Assembly (NCBI GenBank): GCA_964392615.1
Contig: CAYMRB010000212.1
Span: 1-16,584 of the forward strand
DNA: 16,584 nucleotides
Origin: CAYMRB01 sp964392615
GTDB taxonomy: Bacteria > Planctomycetota > UBA8108
Direction: 5' to 3'
This document shows positions 1 through 6,994 of this stretch, in pieces (within the stretch, counting starts at the first letter, position 1; every line of letters starts with the position of its first letter). A model generated the notes under the pieces. It did no database searches, was not told where the DNA came from, and worked only from the letters and a program-made list of their open reading frames with translations. The position numbers and the translations under genes are program-made.

Positions 1-1
1 G

Positions 2-322
2 GAGCTTGGGGCTGACGCGAGCGTTTGGGTGCCGCAGCTCCGCGAAGCGCTGGGAGACGCGCACTTCGCCGTCGTCGTCGAGGCCGCCTTTGCGCTCGGC
101 GCGATCGGGCCCGACGCGGCCCCGGCGGTCGGCGCGCTCGTGAAGATCGCTGCTGACGCAACGCGGGCCACGTCGGAGCGCCTCGCGGCGATCGAAGCCC
201 TCGGGCACATCGAATCGGACGCCGCGCTGCCGGCACTGCGCGAGCTGGGGCGTTCGAGCGACGGATCGATCTCGAGCACGGCGCGCGACGCGATCGAGCG
301 CATCGAGGGGGACTTCGACTGA
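2..322 (+). CDS. HEAT-repeat protein, C-terminal part (5' end outside window)
   Basis: The frame is open from the first complete codon at base 2 to a TGA at 320-322, giving 106 residues of a protein that starts upstream of the window. The visible part consists of helical pairs rich in Ala, Leu and acidic residues with the HEAT / PBS-lyase pattern (for example VEAAFALGAIGPDAAPAV and AIEALGHIESDAALPAL), about three repeats. Such repeats form a solenoid used for protein-protein contact, and no catalytic motif is visible. The stop overlaps the next start (TGATG), so the two genes are probably translationally coupled and may act together. An internal GTG at 29 is possible but unlikely as the true start, because the HEAT pattern seems to continue upstream of it. 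The partner and role cannot be told from this fragment. Confidence 0.8.
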   Translation, partial: ELGADASVWVPQLREALGDAHFAVVVEAAFALGAIGPDAAPAVGALVKIAADATRATSERLAAIEALGHIESDAALPALRELGRSSDGSISSTARDAIERIEGDFD

Positions 323-1890
323 TGCCGCTGATCAGCCGCGATCGCCTGTCTCTCACTACGCGCCGCTGGGTTCTCGGCGGCGCATTGCTCGTCGCCCTCT
401 TCATCGCGGCGGTCGTCGCGCGAGCGTTCTGGCCGCTCCCGCCTGCGACGCTCGAGATCGGCCGCGACACGACGTATCTCGACGGTCCCGTCCTTCCCGA
501 CGGCACGATCGACTACCTCGCGGCGCTCGATGCGGAGCTGCGCGTCGCGCCGGAGGACAACGCGCTGATTCCGCTGCTGCGGGCGATGGGGCCGCGGCTG
601 CTCTGGGATCACGATGGGCGGGGGCCGGGACTGATCGTGGGCACCGACAAGGTGCGTCCAGCCGCCGTGCTGGCGCGGCTGGGGCTCGAGGACCTGACGG
701 TCGACGACGACACGTTTCGCAGCTTCCCGCTGCCATCGTCGGGCGAGCTCGTCGACACGAAGAGCATTCGTCGCGATCCGCGACTGGAGAGCAGCCTGCA
801 GGCGCCGTGGAAGCCGGATGAGCGACCGCACGTCCACGCATGGCTCGAGGCGAACGGGCGGGCGCTCGCGCGGATCGAGGCCGCGTCGTGGCGACCGGCG
901 CAATACCTGCCGCTCGTATCGACGGCGGATCCGCCGTCCTTGATGGAGGTCGACGTGGTCAACCTCCGTCTCCGCGTGTTTCAGCAGATCGGAGAAGCAC
1001 TCGCAAGCCGCTCCCTTCGTTGGCTGGGTGTCGGCGATGTCGCTGGCACGTGGGCCGACCTCGCGACGCTGCTGCGCCTGTCCCGACAGCGGCCGCTGAA
1101 CGCTCTCCTCGCTCCGATATTCCAACGTCAGCAGGAGTCCTTGGCGCACGAGGCGCTCGCCATCCTTCTGGAGCGCGTCGATCTCGACGCTGCCTCGTCC
1201 CGCGAGTGGCTGAAGGCGCTGCAGGGACTTCGCCCCCGCACCGGCCAGTCAGTCGAGATGCGCGAGCTCCGCATCCTGGCGCTTGCCGAACTCTCGTGGA
1301 TCTGGCGCGCTGCGCGGCGAGGAGATGCGCAGGACGCCGGTTCCGTGATCGGCATCGCGGCGACGTACGGCCTGGACGACAGCGCGTTCCGGATCGCCAA
1401 CCGATGGTTCGACCGCGTCGATGTGGCTATGGAGCGCCTCGACGGAGAGGCCCGCATCGACGCCCTCGCTGCGATCAAGTCCGAGCATGGCGAGGTCTGG
1501 CGGCGCATCGCGCAGCCCTCCTGGGCCGAGCGCCTGGTGCACGGGACTGCGAACCTCCGCTCTCGAATCAGCCGCGACCTGGGGCACGATGCGTTTCGGT
1601 TCGGCGCGTCTCACGCCAATGTGGACGGCACGAGGCGCGTCGAAACCCGCCACCGTCTGCTGCTCACCGCGATCGCCCTCGAAGGCCACCGTGCCGAGCA
1701 CGGCGAGTACCCGCTGACGCTCGAAGCCCTGGCGCCGGCCTTCCTGGCCGCGATACCGAGCGATCCGTACGAACCGGACGCGCCGCTGCGCTATCGACGT
1801 GCCGGCTCGGGCTACGAGCTGTCGAGCCTCGGCGCCGAGCTCTCGGACAACTCGGACAACTCGGACGCGCTGCGATTCCGGCGGCCGTGA
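322..1890 (+). CDS. Membrane-anchored protein of unknown function with a pseudopilin-like C-terminal segment
   Basis: The protein has 522 residues. The ATG at 322 overlaps the upstream stop, which fits translational coupling to the HEAT-repeat gene. A positively charged start is followed by one hydrophobic helix at about residues 16-36, so the rest is probably periplasmic. The middle (about 40-430) is alpha-helical and I do not recognise a family in it. Residues about 440-516 have the layout seen at the end of many planctomycete proteins and pseudopilins: a helix, then HGEYPLTLEAL, then IPSDPYEPDAPLRYRR and a short beta stretch with GYELSSLG. This segment probably forms a small surface fold and does not by itself imply pilus assembly, as no prepilin peptidase site is seen. 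The end carries an SDN-SDN-SDA repeat encoded by a 9-base tandem repeat. The function is unknown. Confidence 0.8.
   Translation: MPLISRDRLSLTTRRWVLGGALLVALFIAAVVARAFWPLPPATLEIGRDTTYLDGPVLPDGTIDYLAALDAELRVAPEDNALIPLLRAMGPRLLWDHDGRGPGLIVGTDKVRPAAVLARLGLEDLTVDDDTFRSFPLPSSGELVDTKSIRRDPRLESSLQAPWKPDERPHVHAWLEANGRALARIEAASWRPAQYLPLVSTADPPSLMEVDVVNLRLRVFQQIGEALASRSLRWLGVGDVAGTWADLATLLRLSRQRPLNALLAPIFQRQQESLAHEALAILLERVDLDAASSREWLKALQGLRPRTGQSVEMRELRILALAELSWIWRAARRGDAQDAGSVIGIAATYGLDDSAFRIANRWFDRVDVAMERLDGEARIDALAAIKSEHGEVWRRIAQPSWAERLVHGTANLRSRISRDLGHDAFRFGASHANVDGTRRVETRHRLLLTAIALEGHRAEHGEYPLTLEALAPAFLAAIPSDPYEPDAPLRYRRAGSGYELSSLGAELSDNSDNSDALRFRRP
1842..1866 (+). repeat. 9-bp tandem repeat, 2.8 copies
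   Basis: The unit CTCGGACAA occurs at 1842-1850 and 1851-1859 and is followed by a partial copy, CTCGGAC. It lies in frame near the 3' end of the preceding gene and encodes Ser-Asp-Asn repeats, so slippage would add or remove three residues without breaking the frame. Confidence 0.8.
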
Positions 1891-2001
1891 GCTGCGGCAG
1901 CACCGCGCCCGGGGAGCCCTCTGTACAACGACCCGCCCTCTGCGCTACCCTGCGCCGACGTAGTTCGGCAGGTTTTGGCCCTCAGACAACGGGGAACGAC
2001 G
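1891..2001. other. Intergenic region with weak promoter-like sequence
   Basis: This 111-bp gap lies before the DUF2167 gene. TGTACA at 1922-1927 and TACCCT at 1946-1951 lie 18 bases apart and could be a weak sigma-70-type promoter for that gene. I see no convincing terminator for the upstream gene. Confidence 0.3.
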
Positions 2002-2886
2002 ATGCGACGGACGATCGGGTGGCGAGCTCTGTTTGCTTTTGGCGGTTGTGTGGCGGTCTCCGGTCTGTGGTTGCTGGCCGCGCCGACGCGCGCGCAGGAC
2101 GCCGAGGCCAGCCTGCGCTCGAGGTTCGACTGGACCGACGGCGCCGGTCGCGTCGAGCTCGGCTCCGTGGGAGAGATCGATCTCGCCGAGGGGTACTCGT
2201 TCATCGGCCGATCGGACACCAAGAGGCTGATGACGCTCTACGGCAACCACGTAGACGACACCGAGCTCGGCCTCGTGGCTCCCTCGGACAACCTCGGGGC
2301 CTGGTTTGTCGTGTTCGAGTTCGATGCGGTCGGCTACGTGCCGGATGACGAGAAGGACGAGCTCGATCCGGACGCGCTGCTCGAGCCCTACGAGACCGGC
2401 AACAAGGCCGAGAACGAGAGGCGCGAGGCGCGCGGTGAGCCGCCGTTCATCCTGAAAGGCTGGAAGACCGAGCCGTTCTACAATGAAAAGACGAACAACG
2501 TCGAGTGGTGCCTGCATGCCGAGAGCAAAGGCGATCCGGTCTTCAACCACGTGATCAAGTACCTCGGCCGTCGAGGTGTCATGGACGTCACCCTCGTCTG
2601 CGGTCCCGAGGACTTCGACCGGACGCTCGCCGAGACGCGCCGCATGCTCGACGGCTTCAGCTACCAGAGCGGCGAGCGCTACGCCGACTGGAAGGAAGGC
2701 GACAAGATCGCGGAATACGGGCTGACCGCTCTGGTCGCCGGTGGCGCGCTTGCCGTCGCCGCGAAGACCGGCCTGCTGCAGAAGCTGCTCAAGCCGCTCA
2801 TCATCGGCGCCATCGCGATCGGTGGCGCGATCATGGCGTTCTTCAAGAAGCTCTTCGGTCGCGGCGGCGCCAACGACGCCGCGTGA
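2002..2886 (+). CDS. DUF2167 family membrane-anchored protein
   Basis: The protein has 294 residues. I chose the ATG at 2002 because GGGGA at 1991-1995 sits six bases before it and a clean signal peptide follows, with likely cleavage near PTRA|QD (residue 31). An upstream TTG at 1975 is less likely. The body matches DUF2167 (COG4714): LGSVGEIDLAEGYSFI at 53-68, ELGLVAP at 88-94, WFVVFEFDAVGYVPDDEKDE at 101-120, the LGRRGVM block at 188-194, and the C-terminal AEYGLTALVAGGALAVAAKTG with a hydrophobic helix near 264-281 and a basic KKLFGRGG tail. It is probably exported and held in the inner membrane by its C-terminal helix or helices. No biochemical role is established for the family to my knowledge. 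The next gene starts 40 bp downstream on the same strand and may be co-transcribed. Family assignment is firm; function is unknown. Confidence 0.92.
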   Translation: MRRTIGWRALFAFGGCVAVSGLWLLAAPTRAQDAEASLRSRFDWTDGAGRVELGSVGEIDLAEGYSFIGRSDTKRLMTLYGNHVDDTELGLVAPSDNLGAWFVVFEFDAVGYVPDDEKDELDPDALLEPYETGNKAENERREARGEPPFILKGWKTEPFYNEKTNNVEWCLHAESKGDPVFNHVIKYLGRRGVMDVTLVCGPEDFDRTLAETRRMLDGFSYQSGERYADWKEGDKIAEYGLTALVAGGALAVAAKTGLLQKLLKPLIIGAIAIGGAIMAFFKKLFGRGGANDAA

Positions 2887-2911
2887 CGTCGGTCCGCGCC
2901 GGTTCGGCCTA

Positions 2912-2923
2912 CTGACGCGTCAG
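2912..2923. promoter_or_regulatory. 12-bp perfect palindrome just before a start codon
   Basis: CTGACGCGTCAG is its own reverse complement and ends three bases before the ATG at 2927, in the place where a ribosome-binding site would be. It could be a dimeric operator or chance, because a 12-bp palindrome is expected a few times in a window of this size. Confidence 0.25.
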
Positions 2924-2926
2924 GCG

Positions 2927-4120
2927 ATGGATCCGTTCCTCGAGCTGCTGGCGATCCTCGCCGCGATCTACGCGATCGAGTGCTGCGCGTGGCTGCGCTG
3001 CGGATCGGTCGTTCTTCGCGAGCGCTTCGTGCGCTGGAGCCGCCTCGCGTCGGTGCTCGAGTTTCTCCAGAACGGGCGTGCCGGCGTCTGTGTTCTCAGC
3101 CCGCTGCCGTGCGATGTCGCGCCCGGCGCGCATCGCTTCGCGCTGTCGGTTTCGCCGCGGGCCGTCTACGCGTATTCGTTCCAGGCGTTCACGGCGACCG
3201 GTCGACCGCCGCAGTCCGAGATCTATGTCGAGATCGATGAGCTGCCGAACGTGCGCGCCGCTCACGGTCGACTGCAGATCGGAGATCGCGTCGCAGCTGA
3301 CCTCGGCTCGCCGTCCCTCGCGTTGCGCTACGCGCGTCTGTTGCGGACGCTGGGAGCGCATCGCGAGGAGGACCGCGCTGCGATCATCGCGCGCGATCTC
3401 CACACCAGCCTCGACGCCCGGCGCGTCCGCAGACGCTGGCAGCGGTTCCGTTTCGGCCTGCTGCCGCTGCGCTGCCTGGCGACGGCGCTCTTCCTGATCG
3501 TGTTCGCCGTTCTGCCGGCCGTGCACTACACGACCACGATCGTGCCGCACTGGAAGGTCCTCCTCACCGTCTATCTGTACGTCCACGTGCTGACCGTCTG
3601 GTGCGCGTACAGTCTTCACCGGCGCACGTATCCCCGGCATCGCTCCGAGCGCCGCGGCAAGGTCGGTCTGATGGCGTTCGCTCCGACCTACACGATGCGA
3701 GCGCCGCAGGCCGTCGCGGCCGATCTGTTGGCGACGTTCCACCCGCTGGCCGTCGCCGCGGTGTTTCTCGACGAGGCGCAGTTTCGCACGTTCGCGCGTC
3801 GCGTTCTGCGCGATGCTCGCTCACCGATCGATCCGGTCTGTGGCGATGAGCGCCATGCCGTTAGGGAGACCGAGGCGTCGTTCCGCGCGGCCGCGCTCAC
3901 GGCGATCGAGGCGATGCTCGTCGAGCACGGCGTCGATCCCGACGCGCTTCTCGTCGCGCCGGAACGCGGCGACGCCGAGTGCGTCGCTTACTGCCCGCGC
4001 TGCGAGGAGCAGTTCGCCACGACGGAGGTCCGCTGCGAGGAGTGCGGCGGCAAGGACCTCGTGCCGTTCGATACGCCCGTTGCGAACTCTACCGGCTCTC
4101 GAGATCGTCGTCCGGCGTGA
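2927..4120 (+). CDS. Membrane protein with three helices and a C-terminal zinc ribbon, function unknown
   Basis: The protein has 397 residues. The ATG at 2927 is preferred because a hydrophobic helix begins at once; the long open frame upstream of it is Arg/Ser-rich and overlaps the DUF2167 gene. No good Shine-Dalgarno sequence is visible. Hydrophobic segments lie at about residues 5-23, 181-200 and 209-229. The stretch at 25-165 is mixed alpha/beta and could be a domain between the first and second helices. The C-terminal part carries two CxxC pairs (C356-C359 and C370-C373, in CPRCEEQ and CEECGG) that form a zinc-ribbon pattern. An odd number of helices places the two ends on opposite sides of the membrane, and the zinc ribbon is more likely cytoplasmic. 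I do not recognise the family. Its 3' end overlaps the convergent GH97 gene by 32 bp. Confidence 0.8.
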   Translation: MDPFLELLAILAAIYAIECCAWLRCGSVVLRERFVRWSRLASVLEFLQNGRAGVCVLSPLPCDVAPGAHRFALSVSPRAVYAYSFQAFTATGRPPQSEIYVEIDELPNVRAAHGRLQIGDRVAADLGSPSLALRYARLLRTLGAHREEDRAAIIARDLHTSLDARRVRRRWQRFRFGLLPLRCLATALFLIVFAVLPAVHYTTTIVPHWKVLLTVYLYVHVLTVWCAYSLHRRTYPRHRSERRGKVGLMAFAPTYTMRAPQAVAADLLATFHPLAVAAVFLDEAQFRTFARRVLRDARSPIDPVCGDERHAVRETEASFRAAALTAIEAMLVEHGVDPDALLVAPERGDAECVAYCPRCEEQFATTEVRCEECGGKDLVPFDTPVANSTGSRDRRPA

Positions 4121-6095
4121 TGCGCGCGACGTAGCCCCCGCCCGCTGCCATCCGCAGGACGAGCTCGTCGCGACTCTCGACGCGGCGTCGGCGGCGCTCC
4201 AGCGCGTTCGGATCGTCAACGGTGCCGTTTGCATCGGCCAGCTCCTCGACGTCGAACACGCCCTTGCCGAGGAATCCGAGCTCGACGCGCATCTCGCGTG
4301 GCGTCCAGTCGGTCATCGCGCCGATATACCACGTCGTGCCGCGGCGTCGTGCCAAAGCGATCGAATCGCCGACCGCGCCGGCGAGAAACTTCGTCTCGTC
4401 CCACGTCGTCGGAATCTGCGTCAGGAATCCGAAGCCGGGTTGCTCTCGGTACGCGCTCGGCTCGTCGGCCACCATCGGCACCGGGTTCTCGTAGACGACG
4501 TACATCGCGAGCTGATGACAGCGCGTCCCCGGCACGCGCGGTCGGATGTGGCTGCGGCGGAACGACTGGCGCGACGCGGCTCGAAACCCGCCGAGGTGGT
4601 AGTCCATCGGGCCGGCGAGCATGCGCGTGTAGGGCACGAGCACGTCGTGCTCCGGCGTCGGCTGTTCGCTCCACTTCACTGCCTCGAGGTTGAGCACGCC
4701 TTCCTTGTTGACGAGGTTCGGGTACGTGCGGCGTAGCCCGGTCGGCTTGTACGAGCCGTGGAACTGGATCTTCAGCCGGTGCCGTGCAGCGGTCCGCACC
4801 ACGCGCTCGCAGAAGACCACCATGTCTTGGTCGCCGCGGTCGAGGAAGTCGACCATGAGGCCCTCGATTCCCCAGCGCTCGTACAGCGCGAACGCCTCGT
4901 CGAGCTTGGGTCGCAGCGCCCTCTGATGCACCCAGAGCCGGAGGCCGACGCCTTTCGCCTCAGCGTAGGCGAGCAGACGTTCCCACTCGAGCTCGGGTCG
5001 TGGCACGGTGACGTCCGATTCGGGACCGGGTGCGTACCCGTCGCGTCGCTGGCGATACCACGGCTTGCGGTCCGCGACGATGGCGTGAAACTCGATGCCG
5101 CTCTGTGCGCAGAAGTCGATGTACGCCGCCATCGACGCGAACGTCATGCCGGGGTGCGTGCCGTCGGCTTCCTCCTGCGTGCCGTTCCACCAATTCCACG
5201 TCGTCTTGCCCGCACGGATCCACGACGTGTCCTCGATGGCGCACGAATTGTTGAGACAGAGCAACAGATCGGACTCGATCAGGTCGCCGGCGCGTTCCGC
5301 GAGCCACACGACACGCCACGGAGAGCGGCAAGGCGTCGAGGTCCGAACCTTGACGCCGCCGACCTCGCTCTCGCCGGGAAGCGGCGAGAGCCGTGATTCC
5401 AGCGCCGGCGTGTCGCCGCCCGCGGCTCGGAGGTAGAGGCCGGCCCAATCGCGCAGTCGCGCTTCGGTGATCGCGACCGCCGGGCCTTCGTCGAGCTCGA
5501 GCAGGATCGGGAGGTCGATCAGCTTGCGCGGCGAGATGGCGGTGAGGCGCGACGTGTCGTAGAGGCCCTCGTGCGACGTCTTGAAGCCGCCGAGAGGCAG
5601 GAAATGCACCGTCGGGTCGACGGGGAATCGAAAGGAAGTGAGCTCTTGCACCAACTCGAGCGAGTCCGGCTTTTCCTGCCGTGGCAGCGCGTAGTGCAAC
5701 GCGACGCCCTCATCGTAGCAGCGCAGGACGATGTCCAGCCGGCGGCGCGGCGCGTTCCGCTGGCGCAGTGACACCGTGGCCTCGACGGCTCGATCGCGGA
5801 CGATCCGGTTCTTGCCGAGATCGACCTCGAACGTCTGGTCACGGCTCCCGACGTGCGTGCGGTCGAGCTCCAGTCCGCGGCCGAGGTCGACGGATCGGAA
5901 TCGGAGACCGAGCGCGCAGTCGGCGAGCAACTCGCGGCCGCGGAACCGTACCGAGTACCGCGGCGTGCCGGCGTCGTCGAGGCGGAACAAGATCTCCGTC
6001 GTGCCGCTCGGCGACCGGATCGCGAGCGGAGCGCCGAACGCGCCAGGCGTCCAGAGACTCGCCATGAGCACGAGCAGCGACAGGCGTTGGATCAT
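4089..6095 (-). CDS. Secreted glycoside hydrolase family 97 (GH97), probably retaining alpha-galactosidase-like
   Basis: The protein has 668 residues. The ATG at 6095 is chosen because AAGGGAGGG lies just upstream and a signal peptide follows (MIQRLSLLVLMASLW, cleavage near GAFGA|P); an upstream in-frame start at 6137 would hide the signal peptide. The order fits GH97: N-terminal beta domain (about 24-285), TIM-barrel catalytic domain (about 290-555; WIRAGKTTWNWWNG at 292-305, IEFHAIVADRKPWY, LRLWVHQRA), then a C-terminal beta domain (about 570-665). LMVDF puts Asp416 where retaining GH97 enzymes carry their nucleophile, and EGVLNLE puts Glu471 where they carry the acid/base (Asp415 and Glu470 in Bacteroides BT1871, as I recall it). 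TRMLAGPMDY at 490-499 is a family hallmark. It likely cleaves alpha-galactosides or alpha-glucosides in the periplasm or outside the cell. Family is sure; substrate is inferred. It is divergent from phoB and convergent with the zinc-ribbon gene. Confidence 0.93.
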   Translation of the reverse strand: MIQRLSLLVLMASLWTPGAFGAPLAIRSPSGTTEILFRLDDAGTPRYSVRFRGRELLADCALGLRFRSVDLGRGLELDRTHVGSRDQTFEVDLGKNRIVRDRAVEATVSLRQRNAPRRRLDIVLRCYDEGVALHYALPRQEKPDSLELVQELTSFRFPVDPTVHFLPLGGFKTSHEGLYDTSRLTAISPRKLIDLPILLELDEGPAVAITEARLRDWAGLYLRAAGGDTPALESRLSPLPGESEVGGVKVRTSTPCRSPWRVVWLAERAGDLIESDLLLCLNNSCAIEDTSWIRAGKTTWNWWNGTQEEADGTHPGMTFASMAAYIDFCAQSGIEFHAIVADRKPWYRQRRDGYAPGPESDVTVPRPELEWERLLAYAEAKGVGLRLWVHQRALRPKLDEAFALYERWGIEGLMVDFLDRGDQDMVVFCERVVRTAARHRLKIQFHGSYKPTGLRRTYPNLVNKEGVLNLEAVKWSEQPTPEHDVLVPYTRMLAGPMDYHLGGFRAASRQSFRRSHIRPRVPGTRCHQLAMYVVYENPVPMVADEPSAYREQPGFGFLTQIPTTWDETKFLAGAVGDSIALARRRGTTWYIGAMTDWTPREMRVELGFLGKGVFDVEELADANGTVDDPNALERRRRRVESRDELVLRMAAGGGYVARITPDDDLESR

Positions 6096-6118
6096 GGGGA
6101 GCCCTCCCTTCGTCGGCC

Positions 6119-6124
6119 ATCGTA
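6119..6124 (-). promoter_or_regulatory. Possible -10 element for the GH97 gene
   Basis: Read on the - strand this is TACGAT in the context GCTACGATGG, 24 bases before the GH97 ATG. I see no matching -35 box at 16-18 bases, so the call rests only on the resemblance to similar hexamers upstream of other genes in this window. Confidence 0.25.
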
Positions 6125-6189
6125 GCGCCTCTCCCACGGTCGACGCGAGCGGTTGCTCTGGGACGTCTCATCACCGATCGGGTAGGCCG

Positions 6190-6217
6190 TTGACACCCTG
6201 CGCCATGGTCCTATCGT
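6190..6217 (+). promoter_or_regulatory. Candidate sigma-70-type promoter for phoB-phoR
   Basis: A perfect TTGACA at 6190-6195 is followed after 16 bases by TATCGT at 6212-6217 (four of six to the consensus). It lies about 80 bp before the response-regulator start in the 201-bp divergent gap. I see no recognisable pho box of tandem CTGTCAT-like repeats around it, so autoregulation by PhoB is not visible. Confidence 0.45.
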
Positions 6218-6296
6218 TGAGGGCGCTGCGAGGAGTCCACCGCATCGTCGGTGCGCGGATGGCCTCCCGGTCCGAACCCCCTTCGAAGGACGTCCG

Positions 6297-6986
6297 GTGC
6301 CTGAATACACCATCTTCGTCATCGAAGACGAGGACGACATCCGCGAACTCGTCGAGTACAACCTCGCCCGGGAAGGGTACAAGGTCCACGGCTTCACGAC
6401 CGGAGAGGAGGCGCTCGAGCGACTCGACTCCTTGCGCCCCGACCTCGTGTTGCTCGATCTCATGCTCCCTGGCTCGGATGGCATCGAGATCTGTCGTCAG
6501 CTTCAGGCGCACCCGACAGGCCGAGCCGTGCCGATCATCATGGTCACCGCCAAGGGCGAGGAGAGCGACGTCGTCCTCGGTCTCGGCGTCGGGGCGGACG
6601 ACTACGTCACGAAGCCGTTCAACGTGCGAGAGCTCGTCGCCCGCGTGCACGCTGTCCTGAGGCGAGGGGTGGCCCGTCGCGAGGAAACGGAGCGCATCGA
6701 GGTCGACGGGGTTGTTGTCGACGTGGATCGCCACTCCGTCGACATCGACGGTGAGTCGGTCCCGTTCACGGCAACGGAGTTCCGCTTGCTGCGGTTCCTC
6801 GCCTCGCGTCCGGGCCGCGTGTTCGCGCGCGACCAGCTCCTCGATCGCGTGATCGGGCACGATGCGGTCGTCACGGATCGCAACATCGACGTCCATATCC
6901 GGGCGGTGCGCAAGAAGCTGGGCCAGCATCGGGACCTGATCGAGACCGTCCGCGGTGTCGGCTACCGGTTCCGCGATCAGTTGTAG
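6297..6986 (+). CDS. phoB: PhoB-like response regulator (OmpR/PhoB family)
   Basis: The protein has 229 residues. The start is a GTG at 6297, with AAGGA at 6286-6290 six bases upstream. An N-terminal receiver domain (about 4-118) shows the acidic pocket E10-D11, phospho-acceptor Asp54 in LVLLDLMLPG, the switch Thr84 in IIMVTAKGEE and Lys106 in DDYVTKPF. A C-terminal winged-helix DNA-binding domain (about 130-227) of the OmpR/PhoB type follows, with FTATEFRLLRFLASRPGRVF, the recognition-helix stretch TDRNIDVHIRAVRKKLG and the wing ETVRGVGYRF. It would be phosphorylated by the histidine kinase encoded 8 bp downstream and then bind direct-repeat DNA sites. PhoB is the closest resemblance by sequence, but no phosphate-transport genes are in the window, so the true stimulus could differ. 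Confidence 0.9.
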   Translation: MPEYTIFVIEDEDDIRELVEYNLAREGYKVHGFTTGEEALERLDSLRPDLVLLDLMLPGSDGIEICRQLQAHPTGRAVPIIMVTAKGEESDVVLGLGVGADDYVTKPFNVRELVARVHAVLRRGVARREETERIEVDGVVVDVDRHSVDIDGESVPFTATEFRLLRFLASRPGRVFARDQLLDRVIGHDAVVTDRNIDVHIRAVRKKLGQHRDLIETVRGVGYRFRDQL

Positions 6987-6994
6987 GCCCGCCG

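Noticed and set aside
840..2348. A 502-residue + strand open frame overlapping two genes
   Set aside because: It is an Arg-rich out-of-frame translation covering the ends of two genes with better starts, a signal peptide and recognisable families.
2909..3742. A 277-residue - strand open frame opposite the zinc-ribbon membrane protein
   Set aside because: It is Arg/Glu/Gln-rich without recognisable motifs, while the + strand frame has membrane helices and a zinc ribbon.
6096..6296. A pho box upstream of phoB
   Set aside because: No tandem CTGTCAT-like repeats spaced by four A/T-rich bases are visible.
6171..6929. A 252-residue - strand open frame opposite phoB
   Set aside because: It is a shadow of the response regulator, whose motifs are complete on the + strand.
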